This document shows positions 9,501 through 17,200 of a stretch of DNA of 18,067 nt, in pieces. A model generated the notes under the pieces. The model had not been told where the DNA came from and made no database searches. It saw nothing but the letters and a program-made list of their open reading frames with translations. The stretch is from positions 1 through 18,067 of the forward strand of contig JALWRJ010000310.1 in the NCBI GenBank assembly GCA_026994125.1, written 5' to 3'. This stretch comes from Cyclobacteriaceae bacterium (GTDB taxonomy: Bacteria; Bacteroidota; Bacteroidia; Cytophagales; Cyclobacteriaceae). The translations under genes were made by a program, and so were the position numbers. Numbering within the stretch: position 1 is the stretch's first letter; each line of letters starts with the position of its first letter.

Positions 9501-10006
9501 TGGGTGGGTGCTTCTGTTGCTGGGGTAAATGTAGTGCCATCCAGCGTGTATTCCCAATGAGTTAAATCTGTCCAATTTCCTGCTCCTCCAATCCAGTAGT
9601 AATCGCGGGTAGTGCAATTTAGATCTAAATCGATCCCATTATCGTTTCCAATTACATTTACTCCGCTATCGTTAACTGTGGAAATTACTCGAATTCGATA
9701 CCCCAAACCCATGGGGGTAGATGCCGGAATTTTAATTTCTATAATCCCTGTAGCATCTACCGCAGCCGCACTACCAATATCAACAGCATTGGTAAAATCG
9801 CCAGTAACATCCGATAATTGAGCAATAAATTCATTGCCAGACAAAGCAGTAAAACCACTAGAGGAATAGTCAATATAAAACGATTCGTTGGCACAAATGG
9901 TAGTCGGTATTCCTGAAACACTTAGTACCGTAGCGTATTTTCCATTATTAGCAAACCCTTTGGAAATGCTAAGGGAAATTAGTAATGTAAGTAATATTTT
10001 TTTCAT
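3257..10006 (-). CDS. giant T9SS-exported repeat protein with NHL-like propeller, 2249 aa
   Basis: Domains in order: signal peptide (MKKILLTLLISLSISKGFA); an Ig-like N-domain at about 25-133 (TICANESFYIDYSSSGF); three roughly 330-residue beta-helix-like repeats beginning at residues 136, 477 and 805 with YYWIGGxGNWxDxxHW; an MBG/Ig-like spacer at about 1130-1210; a six-bladed propeller at about 1215-1570 with repeated LIWN/LIYNxxP and GQPDF motifs; Ig-like segments at about 1580-1800; a conserved module at about 1805-2150 (GTKTSNYKIIAAP, GWNLIGNPFLH, DSYDLLNPPAF); and a T9SS type A sorting domain from about 2160 (YPNPFTDAVTF, NALGKVVKT, LAPGIYGYKV). In the T9SS the tail directs outer-membrane export and is usually removed by PorU, leaving the protein cell-attached or released. 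I infer a surface adhesin or binding protein; no catalytic motif is visible. The ATG is chosen because it starts the signal peptide. The 252-residue gene ends 24 bases upstream, so the two are probably one operon. Confidence 0.93.
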   Translation of the reverse strand: MKKILLTLLISLSISKGFANNGKYATVLSVSGIPTTICANESFYIDYSSSGFTALSGNEFIAQLSDVTGDFTNAVDIGSAAAVDATGIIEIKIPASTPMGLGYRIRVISTVNDSGVNVIGNDNGIDLDLNCTTRDYYWIGGAGNWTDLTHWEYTLDGTTFTPATEAPTQNDNVNFDGNSFPNGGTLTVDADAYCNDMYWDASVISSNTNIQAPQLYSTSNFIIFVYGNLDIAPGVFRDVYRFAFYSPTNHAYLNLGDNTRKANSNVNFNTYFEFYGNSSYNMKSDLEAGQVRLFSNATLYTNDFDFDLDYSLFLGSGTATFYAGSSTIYTKALANSGVLNAENSTFIFDIEDGSIQGTNVLNNVIIATTSFSIVSSNTFESLQLNEGLRMELTDGTTQTVNTTFNALGTRAKMIDILSATPGNQAMLELGSSAATVNYVILQDNAVNATTVPVNAFNSIDNGNNTNWNISAIASFDYYWIGGSGNWSDVNHWATTDGGTTLRTDPPGPKDNVFFTPSSFPSGGKVSLDIAADCNNMTWTDGSTNPSIASIGSNPLKIRGNLQFAAGVTRNIDKLIFDSNSSNEITLNDNQIYTSGTIVFDGSGSWALQDGLSTRFFYLLGGTVNTNNNQIDVAQNFNCNGGTINLGSSTVNLRNLYSTFPSGLVANTSTLKFTNNGYIDYSGYSFNSVEFNGNNSVYGNNTFENIIINPLANVTFANSYTQTFNQSLSVQASRSKMATITSNVPGSQAFLVTPNTSANIDVNYAIIQDLSIDNSIATNVITTNSADQGNNIGWDFATSPLVPVSYYWVNGQGNWSDASNHWSSIDGGTPDFVDPPGPFDDVSFTQFSSFNTNDTVFLDVPAYGNNFNWSDGSANPIIDDGINANTLNISGSLLLTNGVQKFVSTINFNSNATNNVIQMADSQGALPTLNFTGGGTWTALDSIAANVIYIQSGLFKSNGSPINASGLYLYDQIDFGTSEVYTGYYNGNAPSSLGNETIYLSNNGTIETFSGIFNNVVLLGDATFKRNNTINSLTASTPGSTIIFEGSKTLTVNSALTLTGSASKPIVLKTGMLNLSTYKFEIVNGIQSNISMPSGASVTVDFVNIYDNNATGGATFATTNTALYDNVSGWLGLLGQSITITTTDVPFSNGPLTLDGTTNSGLGLTYTLLSGDASLTGGILTPNAPGLVKFEATQPGDVTYAPISKQYYIYFTSTNLSNELGNMKEASYVIGQDNFYESETFFDVNKTPLARKAFVTPDGKFISSGSRRALIWNQVPGANDIPADIVIGQPDFVTTNITLDASTIYGSAYAIDMTQDGRLLIADNRGILIWNSIPTQNGQPANVIIGEDDFNSAEYGATANRFQSAPFFLITEDQKLVVSDLLGHRVLIFNQIPTTNGASADVVIGQPDFTTLEPGVGPDRLDRPGYPAITSDGKLIIPDAGNNRVLIYNSVPTTSGASADIVLGQPDMNSNTEGIGPTSFNYPYSVAISRTGKFAIADRSNDRVLVYNTVPTSSSAVPDYVLGQPDFDTNGDNTGGLSGRSIQDAYAVYWDKAENLYVGDILNNRFLVWGLPDFTPPAPFTTLLATGIGGNSAVDYWNSTNTALQVSVPLANDNTLIGGEIQIMADLGNGFENTGNPVAVDQASIGGIQLVDVPKADFESLNGFDEGVTVKITAKLSDIATNSTIGTESSSTLFVDRIPPAIDAASTTLNRTFTIGSANEKVGILESGSGIDSVILNVNLLSSDPFDTYTKIVLSKGTGSEFIANLQQLIDTNNEDVGFKYYIELLDKAKNPFSTKGNEATINFRFDSGIPFNTYGVGTKTSNYKIIAAPIKFDNGSVENVFSTIYGDSFDNTKMRIFSYPGGPAASYQEATGTTSLEPGKGYFALAAVGDNITSPAGETYFTPIQNSTGDVVQGVSIALVNGWNLIGNPFLHSVKWSDIVALSGITNEVDNLQTYANGSYTSATSIPAGTGAFVYCNNNSFTLNIPTRVSQGGRIAGKPRNTNPLYEDSWEVRFSLAENPGTSIGGIGMETDASDLKDSYDLLNPPAFEGTKLLDFNHPDFVVPSFKKDIRPTKASERWKFTFKGESNKDGTQTLLWDNSYFGDPTTGLYLVDKTHFKIIDMHTNSNYSFSHTGITEFEVYYGENALEQIMPESITTLSPYPNPFTDAVTFSIGLPQGENYSLTIILINALGKVVKTIEATQLNAGYHTLYWNGLDTNNSPLAPGIYGYKVNVRSKNLTTSKSGKLLKR
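5286..6330 (-). repeat. six-blade NHL-like propeller, 2249-aa protein
   Basis: Six successive blades can be read: LIWNQVP, LIWNSIP, LIFNQIP, LIYNSVP, LVYNTVP and the closing FLVWGLPDF. Linkers carry VIGQPDF, VIGEDDF, VIGQPDF, VLGQPDM and VLGQPDF, and strands carry DGKLIIPDAGNNRVL-type NHL sequence. Six blades are enough to close a beta-propeller, a common ligand-binding disc. The GQPDF codons recur at DNA level as near-copies of TCGGGTTGGCC on the plus strand, for example near 5790 and 6140. Confidence 0.85.
6625..7594 (-). repeat. beta-helix-like unit 3, 2249-aa protein
   Basis: The unit begins YYWVNGQGNWSDASNHW at residue 805, with PPGPFDDVSF about 25 residues later and FLDVPAYGNNFNW after that. 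Compared with units 1 and 2 it has Gly in place of the Cys before the Asn in the C-N-x-x-x-W position. It ends in NVSGWLGL before the spacer domain. Confidence 0.8.
7595..8578 (-). repeat. beta-helix-like unit 2, 2249-aa protein
   Basis: The unit starts at residue 477 with YYWIGGSGNWSDVNHW, then DPPGPKDNVFF and AADCNNMTW, followed by many short Asn/Gly-rich strands. The length is 328 codons. The final part contains an AIIQD strand and then QGNNIGW just before unit 3. Confidence 0.85.
8579..9601 (-). repeat. beta-helix-like unit 1, 2249-aa protein
   Basis: The unit starts at residue 136 with YYWIGGAGNWTDLTHW, then EAPTQNDNVNF and DAYCNDMYW. It is 341 codons long and ends in ILQDNAVN and NGNNTNWN before unit 2. 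Short strands with inward hydrophobic and outward Asn, Ser and Thr residues suggest a right-handed beta-helix; the fold is inferred. Confidence 0.85.
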
Positions 10007-10020
10007 AATTCATGCTGGTT
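10004..10020 (-). repeat. leader motif shared with left-edge gene, copy 2
   Basis: AACCAGCATGAATTATG on the minus strand ends in the ATG of the 2249-residue gene. It agrees with copy 1 (25-41) at 15 of 17 bases, differing only at two inner positions. It lies in the 24-base gap after the 252-residue gene. Confidence 0.4.
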
Positions 10021-10030
10021 TGAATAATGG

Positions 10031-10789
10031 TTAGTTGCCACCTGTAGGTGGGGGAGGTGGGTCGGCAATGGGGTTTGAATTACCGGGCTCGCCTCCTCCA
10101 CCTCCACTACTGTTAGAGATTAGCAAGGCGGCTACACCACCGGCCACTAAAGCTGCCGGAGCTATGTACACCCAAATAGGGATTTTCTTGAGTTGAAAAG
10201 TACCACTTACAATGGCATCGTTTGGTTGGGTTGGGTCGGAGAGTTTTAATTGAAACCCACCTCCTTTAGTCATGGTTTTGGGAACCTGCCAGGCATACGA
10301 GCCTGTGTTGTTAATGTTGCCCATGTCCATTACCTGGCTATTATTTTTTAATAATTCCAATTTCAGGTTTCGGTTTACATCGCCCCCTTTCCACTCAACG
10401 GTATAGGTTTTGCCTATTTTAACCCCTGCACCCGTAGTGGGTTTTATAAATTTAAGTGGTGTAAAAGTAATAGTTGCTGTAATTTCAAACGCAATATCGC
10501 CTTTAAAGGCACCCAGTTCTTTACGGGCATTCCAGGTAATGGTTTTATGTGTGCCGGCCGTTTGGTTGGTGCCTACATCACCGGTTACTTCTTTAAGCGG
10601 TGCGGTAAAATTATCTTTCGATGATTTTACCACCACATCAAATTTTTGACCGGCTTCAGATCCTTCTAATTCGTAGGTAATGGTAACTTGAGAACCTTTG
10701 GCTGAGGCGGCAATGTTTTTAATAGACTGGGCACATACAACGTTAATACTCAGTAATAAAGCAAGTGCCAAATAATAATGGCTTTTCAT
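10031..10789 (-). CDS. exported Ig-like protein with Kre9/KNH-like domain and membrane segment, 252 aa
   Basis: The order is: signal peptide (MKSHYYLALALLLSINVVCA), a first beta domain at about 21-110 (KGSQVTITYELEGSEAGQKF ... KTITWNARKELG), then a Kre9/KNH-type Ig-like domain at about 113-203 (FIKPTTGAGVKIGKTYTVEW ... GSYAWQVPKTM). That pattern is known from fungal cell-wall proteins and many bacterial surface proteins. One membrane span follows at about 205-227 (IWVYIAPAALVAGGVAALLI). The tail is low-complexity: a Gly run, then PPPPP and TGGN. I infer an anchored envelope protein with its domains on the periplasmic or outer side. It sits between the two giant paralogues, 24 bases before the shorter one, so it may be an assembly or anchoring partner for them; that role is not shown by sequence. 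The ATG chosen begins a clean signal peptide. Confidence 0.88.
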   Translation of the reverse strand: MKSHYYLALALLLSINVVCAQSIKNIAASAKGSQVTITYELEGSEAGQKFDVVVKSSKDNFTAPLKEVTGDVGTNQTAGTHKTITWNARKELGAFKGDIAFEITATITFTPLKFIKPTTGAGVKIGKTYTVEWKGGDVNRNLKLELLKNNSQVMDMGNINNTGSYAWQVPKTMTKGGGFQLKLSDPTQPNDAIVSGTFQLKKIPIWVYIAPAALVAGGVAALLISNSSGGGGGEPGNSNPIADPPPPPTGGN

Positions 10790-10913
10790 TACTAAAGAGG
10801 CTTGGTAATAATTTATGTAAATATATAATAAATTATGGTAACAATATTTTTTGTAATGATATTTTACTTTTACTTTTTTTTACACTATTTACATCCCATT
10901 TATAGCAAATCTC
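10790..10913. other. AT-rich gap between giant gene and Ig-like gene
   Basis: This 124-base spacer is very AT-rich. It holds a 9-bp inverted repeat (10808-10816 with 10828-10836) around an 11-base loop, about 20 bases before the 252-residue gene's start on the minus strand, and long T-rich runs. There is no GC-rich terminator stem and no exact TAnnTTTG on the minus strand, so I cannot say whether the downstream genes share the giant's transcript or have their own promoter. Confidence 0.4.
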
Positions 10914-11200
10914 TTATTTTTTAACTATTCTACCTGTTTTTACGATGGTTTCGTTTTTGTTGGTAATGAACATCCTGTAAGTGTACACACCAGCGGGTAA
11001 AGTACCCTGATTGCCCCGACCATTCCAGCTAAGTGAAGTATAGCCCGGTAATGCTTTTTCTTGTTCGAGGGTTTTAACACGTTCGCCCAGTGCGTTAAAG
11101 ATATCAATTTTAATTTGGCCGGCTTCATTGTTTGCCAAGCCTACATTAAATTGAATGTACTCGCTAAATGGATTGGGGAAAGGCGCCTGCACCTCATTTT
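10914..11200 (-). other. T9SS type A sorting domain of the partial giant
   Basis: The tail shows FPNPFSEYIQFNVGL, IDIFNALGERVKTLEQ, SWNGRGNQG, LPAGVYTYRMF and a closing TGRIVKK. All landmarks of the Por-secretion C-terminal domain are present and in order, so this protein should use the same export route as its paralogue. Confidence 0.88.
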
Positions 11201-14200
11201 GGTTAGGAATTAGCGATTCTTCGATATCATACCCGTAATGTATTTCAAAAGCGGTGGTTTTACCATGGTTAAATGTATAGCTTGAGGCCTCTTTCATATT
11301 AACCACAGCAAAATGCGTTTTATCTAACAAGTATAGTTCAGGGCCATCGGCAAAGTAACTGTTATTCCATCGCAGGGTTTGAGGTATGCTTCCATCGGTG
11401 TCAAGTTTATAGGTAAATTTCCAAACCTGTGTATCCGAGGTTGGCCTAATGTCTTTTTTAAACGAATGCACCATAAACTCGGGGTGCTCAAACTCTATGA
11501 GCTTGCTACCTGTAAAAGCAGGAGGGTTTAACAAATCATAGGCATCCTTGCTAGTGTCTGCATCGGGTTGCATACCCACTCCACCGAGCAAAATATCATT
11601 ACCTTTTTCATCGGTAGATGTAAGGAGCACTTCCCAGTTTTCGCTCGCTAGTGGGTTGGTAAGGGCAGGTGGGCTGGTTCTTCGACCGCCAGTATTGTCG
11701 ATAGCCGGTATTTTAAGGGTGAAGTTTGCTCCTGTATTATTAAATACAAAAGCTCCCTGCCCGGTTTTTAAGGTGAGTAGGTTTATCCAATTTCCATTTT
11801 CATAGGTTTGGAGTTGATCTACCTCGTTGGGGGCAATATCCGAGGCAGTAACCACATCGCTCCAGACAATATCATGTAAAAAAGGATTGCCAATCATGTT
11901 CCAGCCCGGAACCAGGGTTACCTCATACCCCAGGAACTCTGTGCCATCGTTAGTTTGTAATACACTAAATGCGGTTTTTCCTGAAGGCGAAGAAACCGAA
12001 GAGGTGGAGGTATTTGCCAATGTAAAATAGCCTTTGCCTAATTCTAAATTACTGTTAAATTCCAGCTCATTGTACGAAGTAGTAGTGCCACCTGCATACG
12101 AAAATACCCGCATTTTAGTATTATCGAAACTACCTCCGTAAATGGTAGTAAAAATATTTTCAACGGCATTGTTATCTATTAATATAGGGGTGGCCATAAT
12201 CCGGTAATCTTCAGTTTTGGTGCCAGTGCCAAACATATTTAGCGTAACTCCATCGGTATAATTAACAGTAATCAGCCTTCGGTTATTGGCGCCCGATTGG
12301 GTATTGCCGGCATTGTCGGTTATTTCAAGGTAAAAGGATAACCCGGTAGGTTCCGATACAGTTTCGAGTACGCTCAAATCAAAAACGTATTCATCGTTGG
12401 TATTTTTAGTTATCGGTATGGAGTTAACCGAATTGTATCCATCCGAAGCCAATTGATAGAACAGCTTAAACGAAGCAATACCGGAAACATCGGCATCTAG
12501 TTTAATAATAGCTTGGGTATTTTGCCCGGAAGTAAATACAGCAGGAATGGAAGATTGGCTTACATTGATACCTGCAACGGTTCTGTCGATGGTAATAATG
12601 TTGCTGCTGGCCGTACCCGTAGTTGTGTTGCCTGCAACATCGGTTATTTTAACGGTAGTGGTAATTTGAGCTCCTTCGGCAATTCCTGTTAATGCTTCTA
12701 AATCGGTAAGAGGCAAAATAACAACGTTGGGGTTGCCTAAATCACTTAAAGCGATGTTTACCGGGTTGCCCACATCGGTAAAGCCGTTGCCTGCAACATC
12801 AACCATGGCTTGAATGCTTCCGTTTTCCAACGAAGGGTCGTTGGGTAAATCAAAGTTAATTTCCAGGTTGGTACTCCCTGAGTTCCAATAGCCTGTATTT
12901 GCTCCGCCACGTGGTGCCACAAGGCCTACATTAAAGGCCGGAGGTGCCTGGGTATCTACAATATAGGTATCGGTACTGGCAGCACCAATGGTACTGTTGG
13001 CTATTACATCGGCAATAACAGCCCTAAAAGTAAGGGTGCCACCTTGTACAAAATCGGGGTGTGCTAATATCTCAGCAGCATCTACCGAAACGGTAACTGG
13101 ATTTCCCAACTGAGCAAGTGCAATCGTAACAGGTGCTCCAACATCTACAAAAGCGCCTCCATCAATACTAAGCTGTATCTGCACACTTCCCCCTTCTAAG
13201 GTATAGTCGTTATCAATGGGTACAGTAACATCCACCCCGGTATTAGAACCTATAAAATAAGTTGGGTTACTGGTGCCGCCTACCGTTACTACTGCACCTG
13301 TTGTAAAGGCAGCTGGAGGGGTCACATCCGGGATGCCATATACCATTACTCTTCGAATTCTTTTGTCAACAATGTATAGGTTTTCGGATAAATCCCACGA
13401 TACTCCAAAGGATTCTGATATAGATCTTAGCGAGATGTTATTTAAATCTACTACTTCATTGGTGGTAAAATTGGGTTGCCCAAGTACAATATCGGCTACG
13501 CTTGAATTATCTACCGGGGTGGAGTTATAAATTAATACCCTGGAATTAAAAATATCGGTTATAGCCAGCTTACCAGTTCGAGAAACATCTATACTGGTTG
13601 GAGTAAACGAGTTGTTAGCAACACTTAGGCTAGTAGAAGTAAAATCGTTTTGGCCAATTACTCCATCAGCAGCTTGAAAATTGGCTGTAGGAATGGAATT
13701 ATAGACTAAAATTCGATTATTAAAGGCATCGGCTATCAGCAGTTTATTATCGGGGGTAATGGCTACGTCAAAAGGAATATTGAGATTTTGAGCCGTGGTG
13801 CCTGCGAAACTACTGGTAAAATCGGGTTGGCCTATAACATAATCGGCCATAGCACCATTGGTTTGTGGGATGGTGGTATAAATTAGTACCCGGTTGGCAG
13901 TTGCATCAGCTACTATCAGTTGGCCATCTTTAGAAACAGCTATTCCAAAAGGAGAGATAAATTTGTCTTGAGCTACCCCCATACCTGTGGAAATAAAATC
14001 GGTTTGGCCAATAATTACATCGGCCGGAACACCATTGGTGGTGGGTATTGTATTCCAGATAAGCACACCTCTGCCATCTGATGCAATGAGTTCTCCGTTA
14101 GGACCCAGGGCTATATCTCCAGAAAAGAAATCACTAGTGTTTGGTGCCAGGGTAGTTTGTGATGCTACCGTGTTTTGGCTTGTAAAATCTAGTTGACCTA

Positions 14201-17200
14201 CCACTACATCGGCCGGAACACCGTAAGTAGCCGGTATTTGGTTCCAAATTAATAAGCGGTTCTCTCCTCCTACAATCAACTTTCCATCGGGAGTTACTAA
14301 AGCCCGTACAGCTTTATAAACTGATTTGCTTGTAAAGGTATATGGCCCTGTTGACACCCCATTGGATACACCAATAGCATAGGAGGCTTGTTTCATCCAT
14401 CCTAACTCATTGGGGTATATTCCTTCGTTTAGGTGTACGTATTGCGTGGCTGTTTTTGTGGCATAGGTGCTATTGCCGGTTTGTGTGGCATCAATGGCCA
14501 CCAACCCTGATGTTGTTGGGGTAAGCACCCCATTGGAAATGGTGGCGCTTCCTGTAATATCGGAAACCGAATATGTAATGGGTAATCCGGATGAGGCATA
14601 AGCTTGCAGGTTAAGGGTTTCGGTAAGGGTAATATCGTTTAAGGCCGGAAAATTAATGGTTTGCCCTAATTTTAGGCCGTTCCAACCCGTTACATTGCTA
14701 ATTTGCGAAGAATTGGTTGCTGTAAAATCAGCTCCACCATTTGCTTTGTTATCGGTTAAACTTACATAAGTAGCAGTTACTGAACCTCCGGTGGGTACCG
14801 AAAAAACACCTTGACTGCCCGGAGAGGTAGAAGCAATAGTAATAGGTGCACTACTGGTACCATTTAAGGCCAGGGCTTGGGTAAGTTGGTACTGATTATC
14901 TTTTAGTTTTACCTTTACCCCGCTACTAACGGTAAGCGAATTGTACGTATTGGCACTTCTAATGCTGGCATCTGCTTCGATGCTAACATCATAAAAGCTA
15001 AACGGCCCATCAATTTTATTTGTTTTTTCGGTGGAGTTAATAATATGGAAGGTAGAACTTCCGGCATTAAAAGTGAGGTTTCCATCGCTACTATCAGTAA
15101 ATTCAGAGGTAAAAATATTTGAAGAACCTACATTTATTATAATTGGAAATCCATTGTTTCCAAATGACCAGCTATCGGCATATACATCAAAATTATTGGT
15201 ATTAAATGTTCCGCCATTGCAATCTAGTTCAGTGGTTACCAAATCGGATTGTAAAGTCCATTCACCGGTACCGCTAAAAATAATGCCACCAAAAAAGCCT
15301 CCTGTTTGATTATCGGCCATATCTATGACATTACCTGGGTTAAACGAACGAAATCGTAAATCAAACGTGCTTCGTTTTACCCCGTTGGCTAGTATTAGCG
15401 AGCCTCCAATGTATAAGGAAAGGTCTTCGGTATTATATAGGGTAGGCGTTTGAGCCGGGTCGGTTGTCCAGGTCATATTGCGGCAATACGAAATTTGATC
15501 TACTACTACTTGCTGGTTAGGGGCGGTAAACGAAGATGGTTCAAATACCACATCATCGTAAAAACCGGGGCCGAAAGTAGCCGGTAAATAGGTGTTTCCC
15601 CCATCGGCAGAATACTCCCAATGTGAGAGGTCAGACCAATTACCCGACCCGTTTATCCATCTGAAAAGGAACGAAGTAGCTCCTCCGTCAAGCCAGCCGG
15701 TTACGTTGCCTGTATTTAAGCTGTTTACCAATGTGTAGGTAAAGCCGCCCAAAATATCATTATCCGAAATTTCAACATAGGTAGCGGTTACATCTCCACC
15801 TGTTTGGTTAATAAAACCTTGGCTTCCTTTGAGAGTAGATTTAATTTGAATGGGCTTAGTAGGTGTACCTACGGCAGAAAAAGAGTTGGTTGTTAAAATG
15901 GTGCCACTTTCTATTGTTAATTGAGAACCCGGCTGTAAGGTAAGGCTAGTTATCGTTATATCATTACTAGTTGATAATTCGCCTCCGTCTAGTACTTCTA
16001 CTGAATTAAGGGTTAAGTTACCACTAAATGTTGCTGAACGGGTTATAAAAATAGAAGATGCTAATGCATTTAGTGTTCCATAATTTGATAATTGTTTTAC
16101 ATAGGCTTGCGATGTGCCTAAGTCAAGTGAAGAAGATGCCTGGTTTAAGGATAAACTATTGTCAATGGTTAGCAAGTTATTATTTGTAATTACAGTAGCA
16201 TCTTTAATAGTTACATCATAGCCTTTCATTGGGTTAAGTAGCGTGTAGGCGCCCCCCCCCTGAAACGTTATTTTGTCTTCCTTAAAATCGCCCAGGTTAT
16301 CTGCAAAATCAATGTTAGCAGTTGTGTTCGAGTTAAAAATAAGCTTATCAATGTTGCGTTGTACACCCTGCGCCAGTAAAAAGTCTCCGGTAACGGTTAA
16401 GGGGTTGTCTGAATTAGCGGAAATGGTAGAGTTAAAGTTATCGGTGGCAACCAACCATTCAAGGCTATTAATAGTGATGGGGTTATCCAGTATTACCTGT
16501 TGGCCGGTGCCTGTAAACGAATTAGACGAAAAATAGGCTTTATCGCCTGGCCCCGGAGCAAAGCTTTGCATGCCGGTAGATCCATCGGCTGTTTTTGCCC
16601 AGTGGTTTGCAAAATCGGACCAATTACCACTACCGCCAACCCAGTAAAAACTACCCGACTGCCATATTTTTGAACTGTTAAAATCCCACCCAAAATTGAT
16701 GCCACTCATAACAGCACCATTATACTTGGAGTAATCGGTTAGTATGTTTATTAAACCCGAATTGTTTACATCTTCGATTTGTAAAAAAGCGCTACTGTTT
16801 GTTCCTGTGTTTTGTGATAAAAATGCTGTATTGCCGGTTGTTGAACTTTTTAATTGAATGGGCTGATCGCGCAATCCAGTGGCATCAAAATTAGCATTAA
16901 TGAATTGTGTTTTTGAAGATTCAAATGTTACTATTGAACCAGGTTGGATAGTGAGTGACTGAAAGGTATTATCACCATTAATACTGATGGTGCCATCAAT
17001 GGTTACATTATTAAAATTAAACAGGCCATTGATGACCATGCTAGTGTTATCTGAAACAAAATTAAAGGTAGCGGATGCTGCATTAAAATTAGTGGCATCC
17101 ATAGCATTACTGTTGCTTAGATTTTCGCCTATGTTTACAGTAGATGAACCAAAGTCAACTACGTTATTATTGTAGGATAGATTAACCAGATCTAGCTGAT

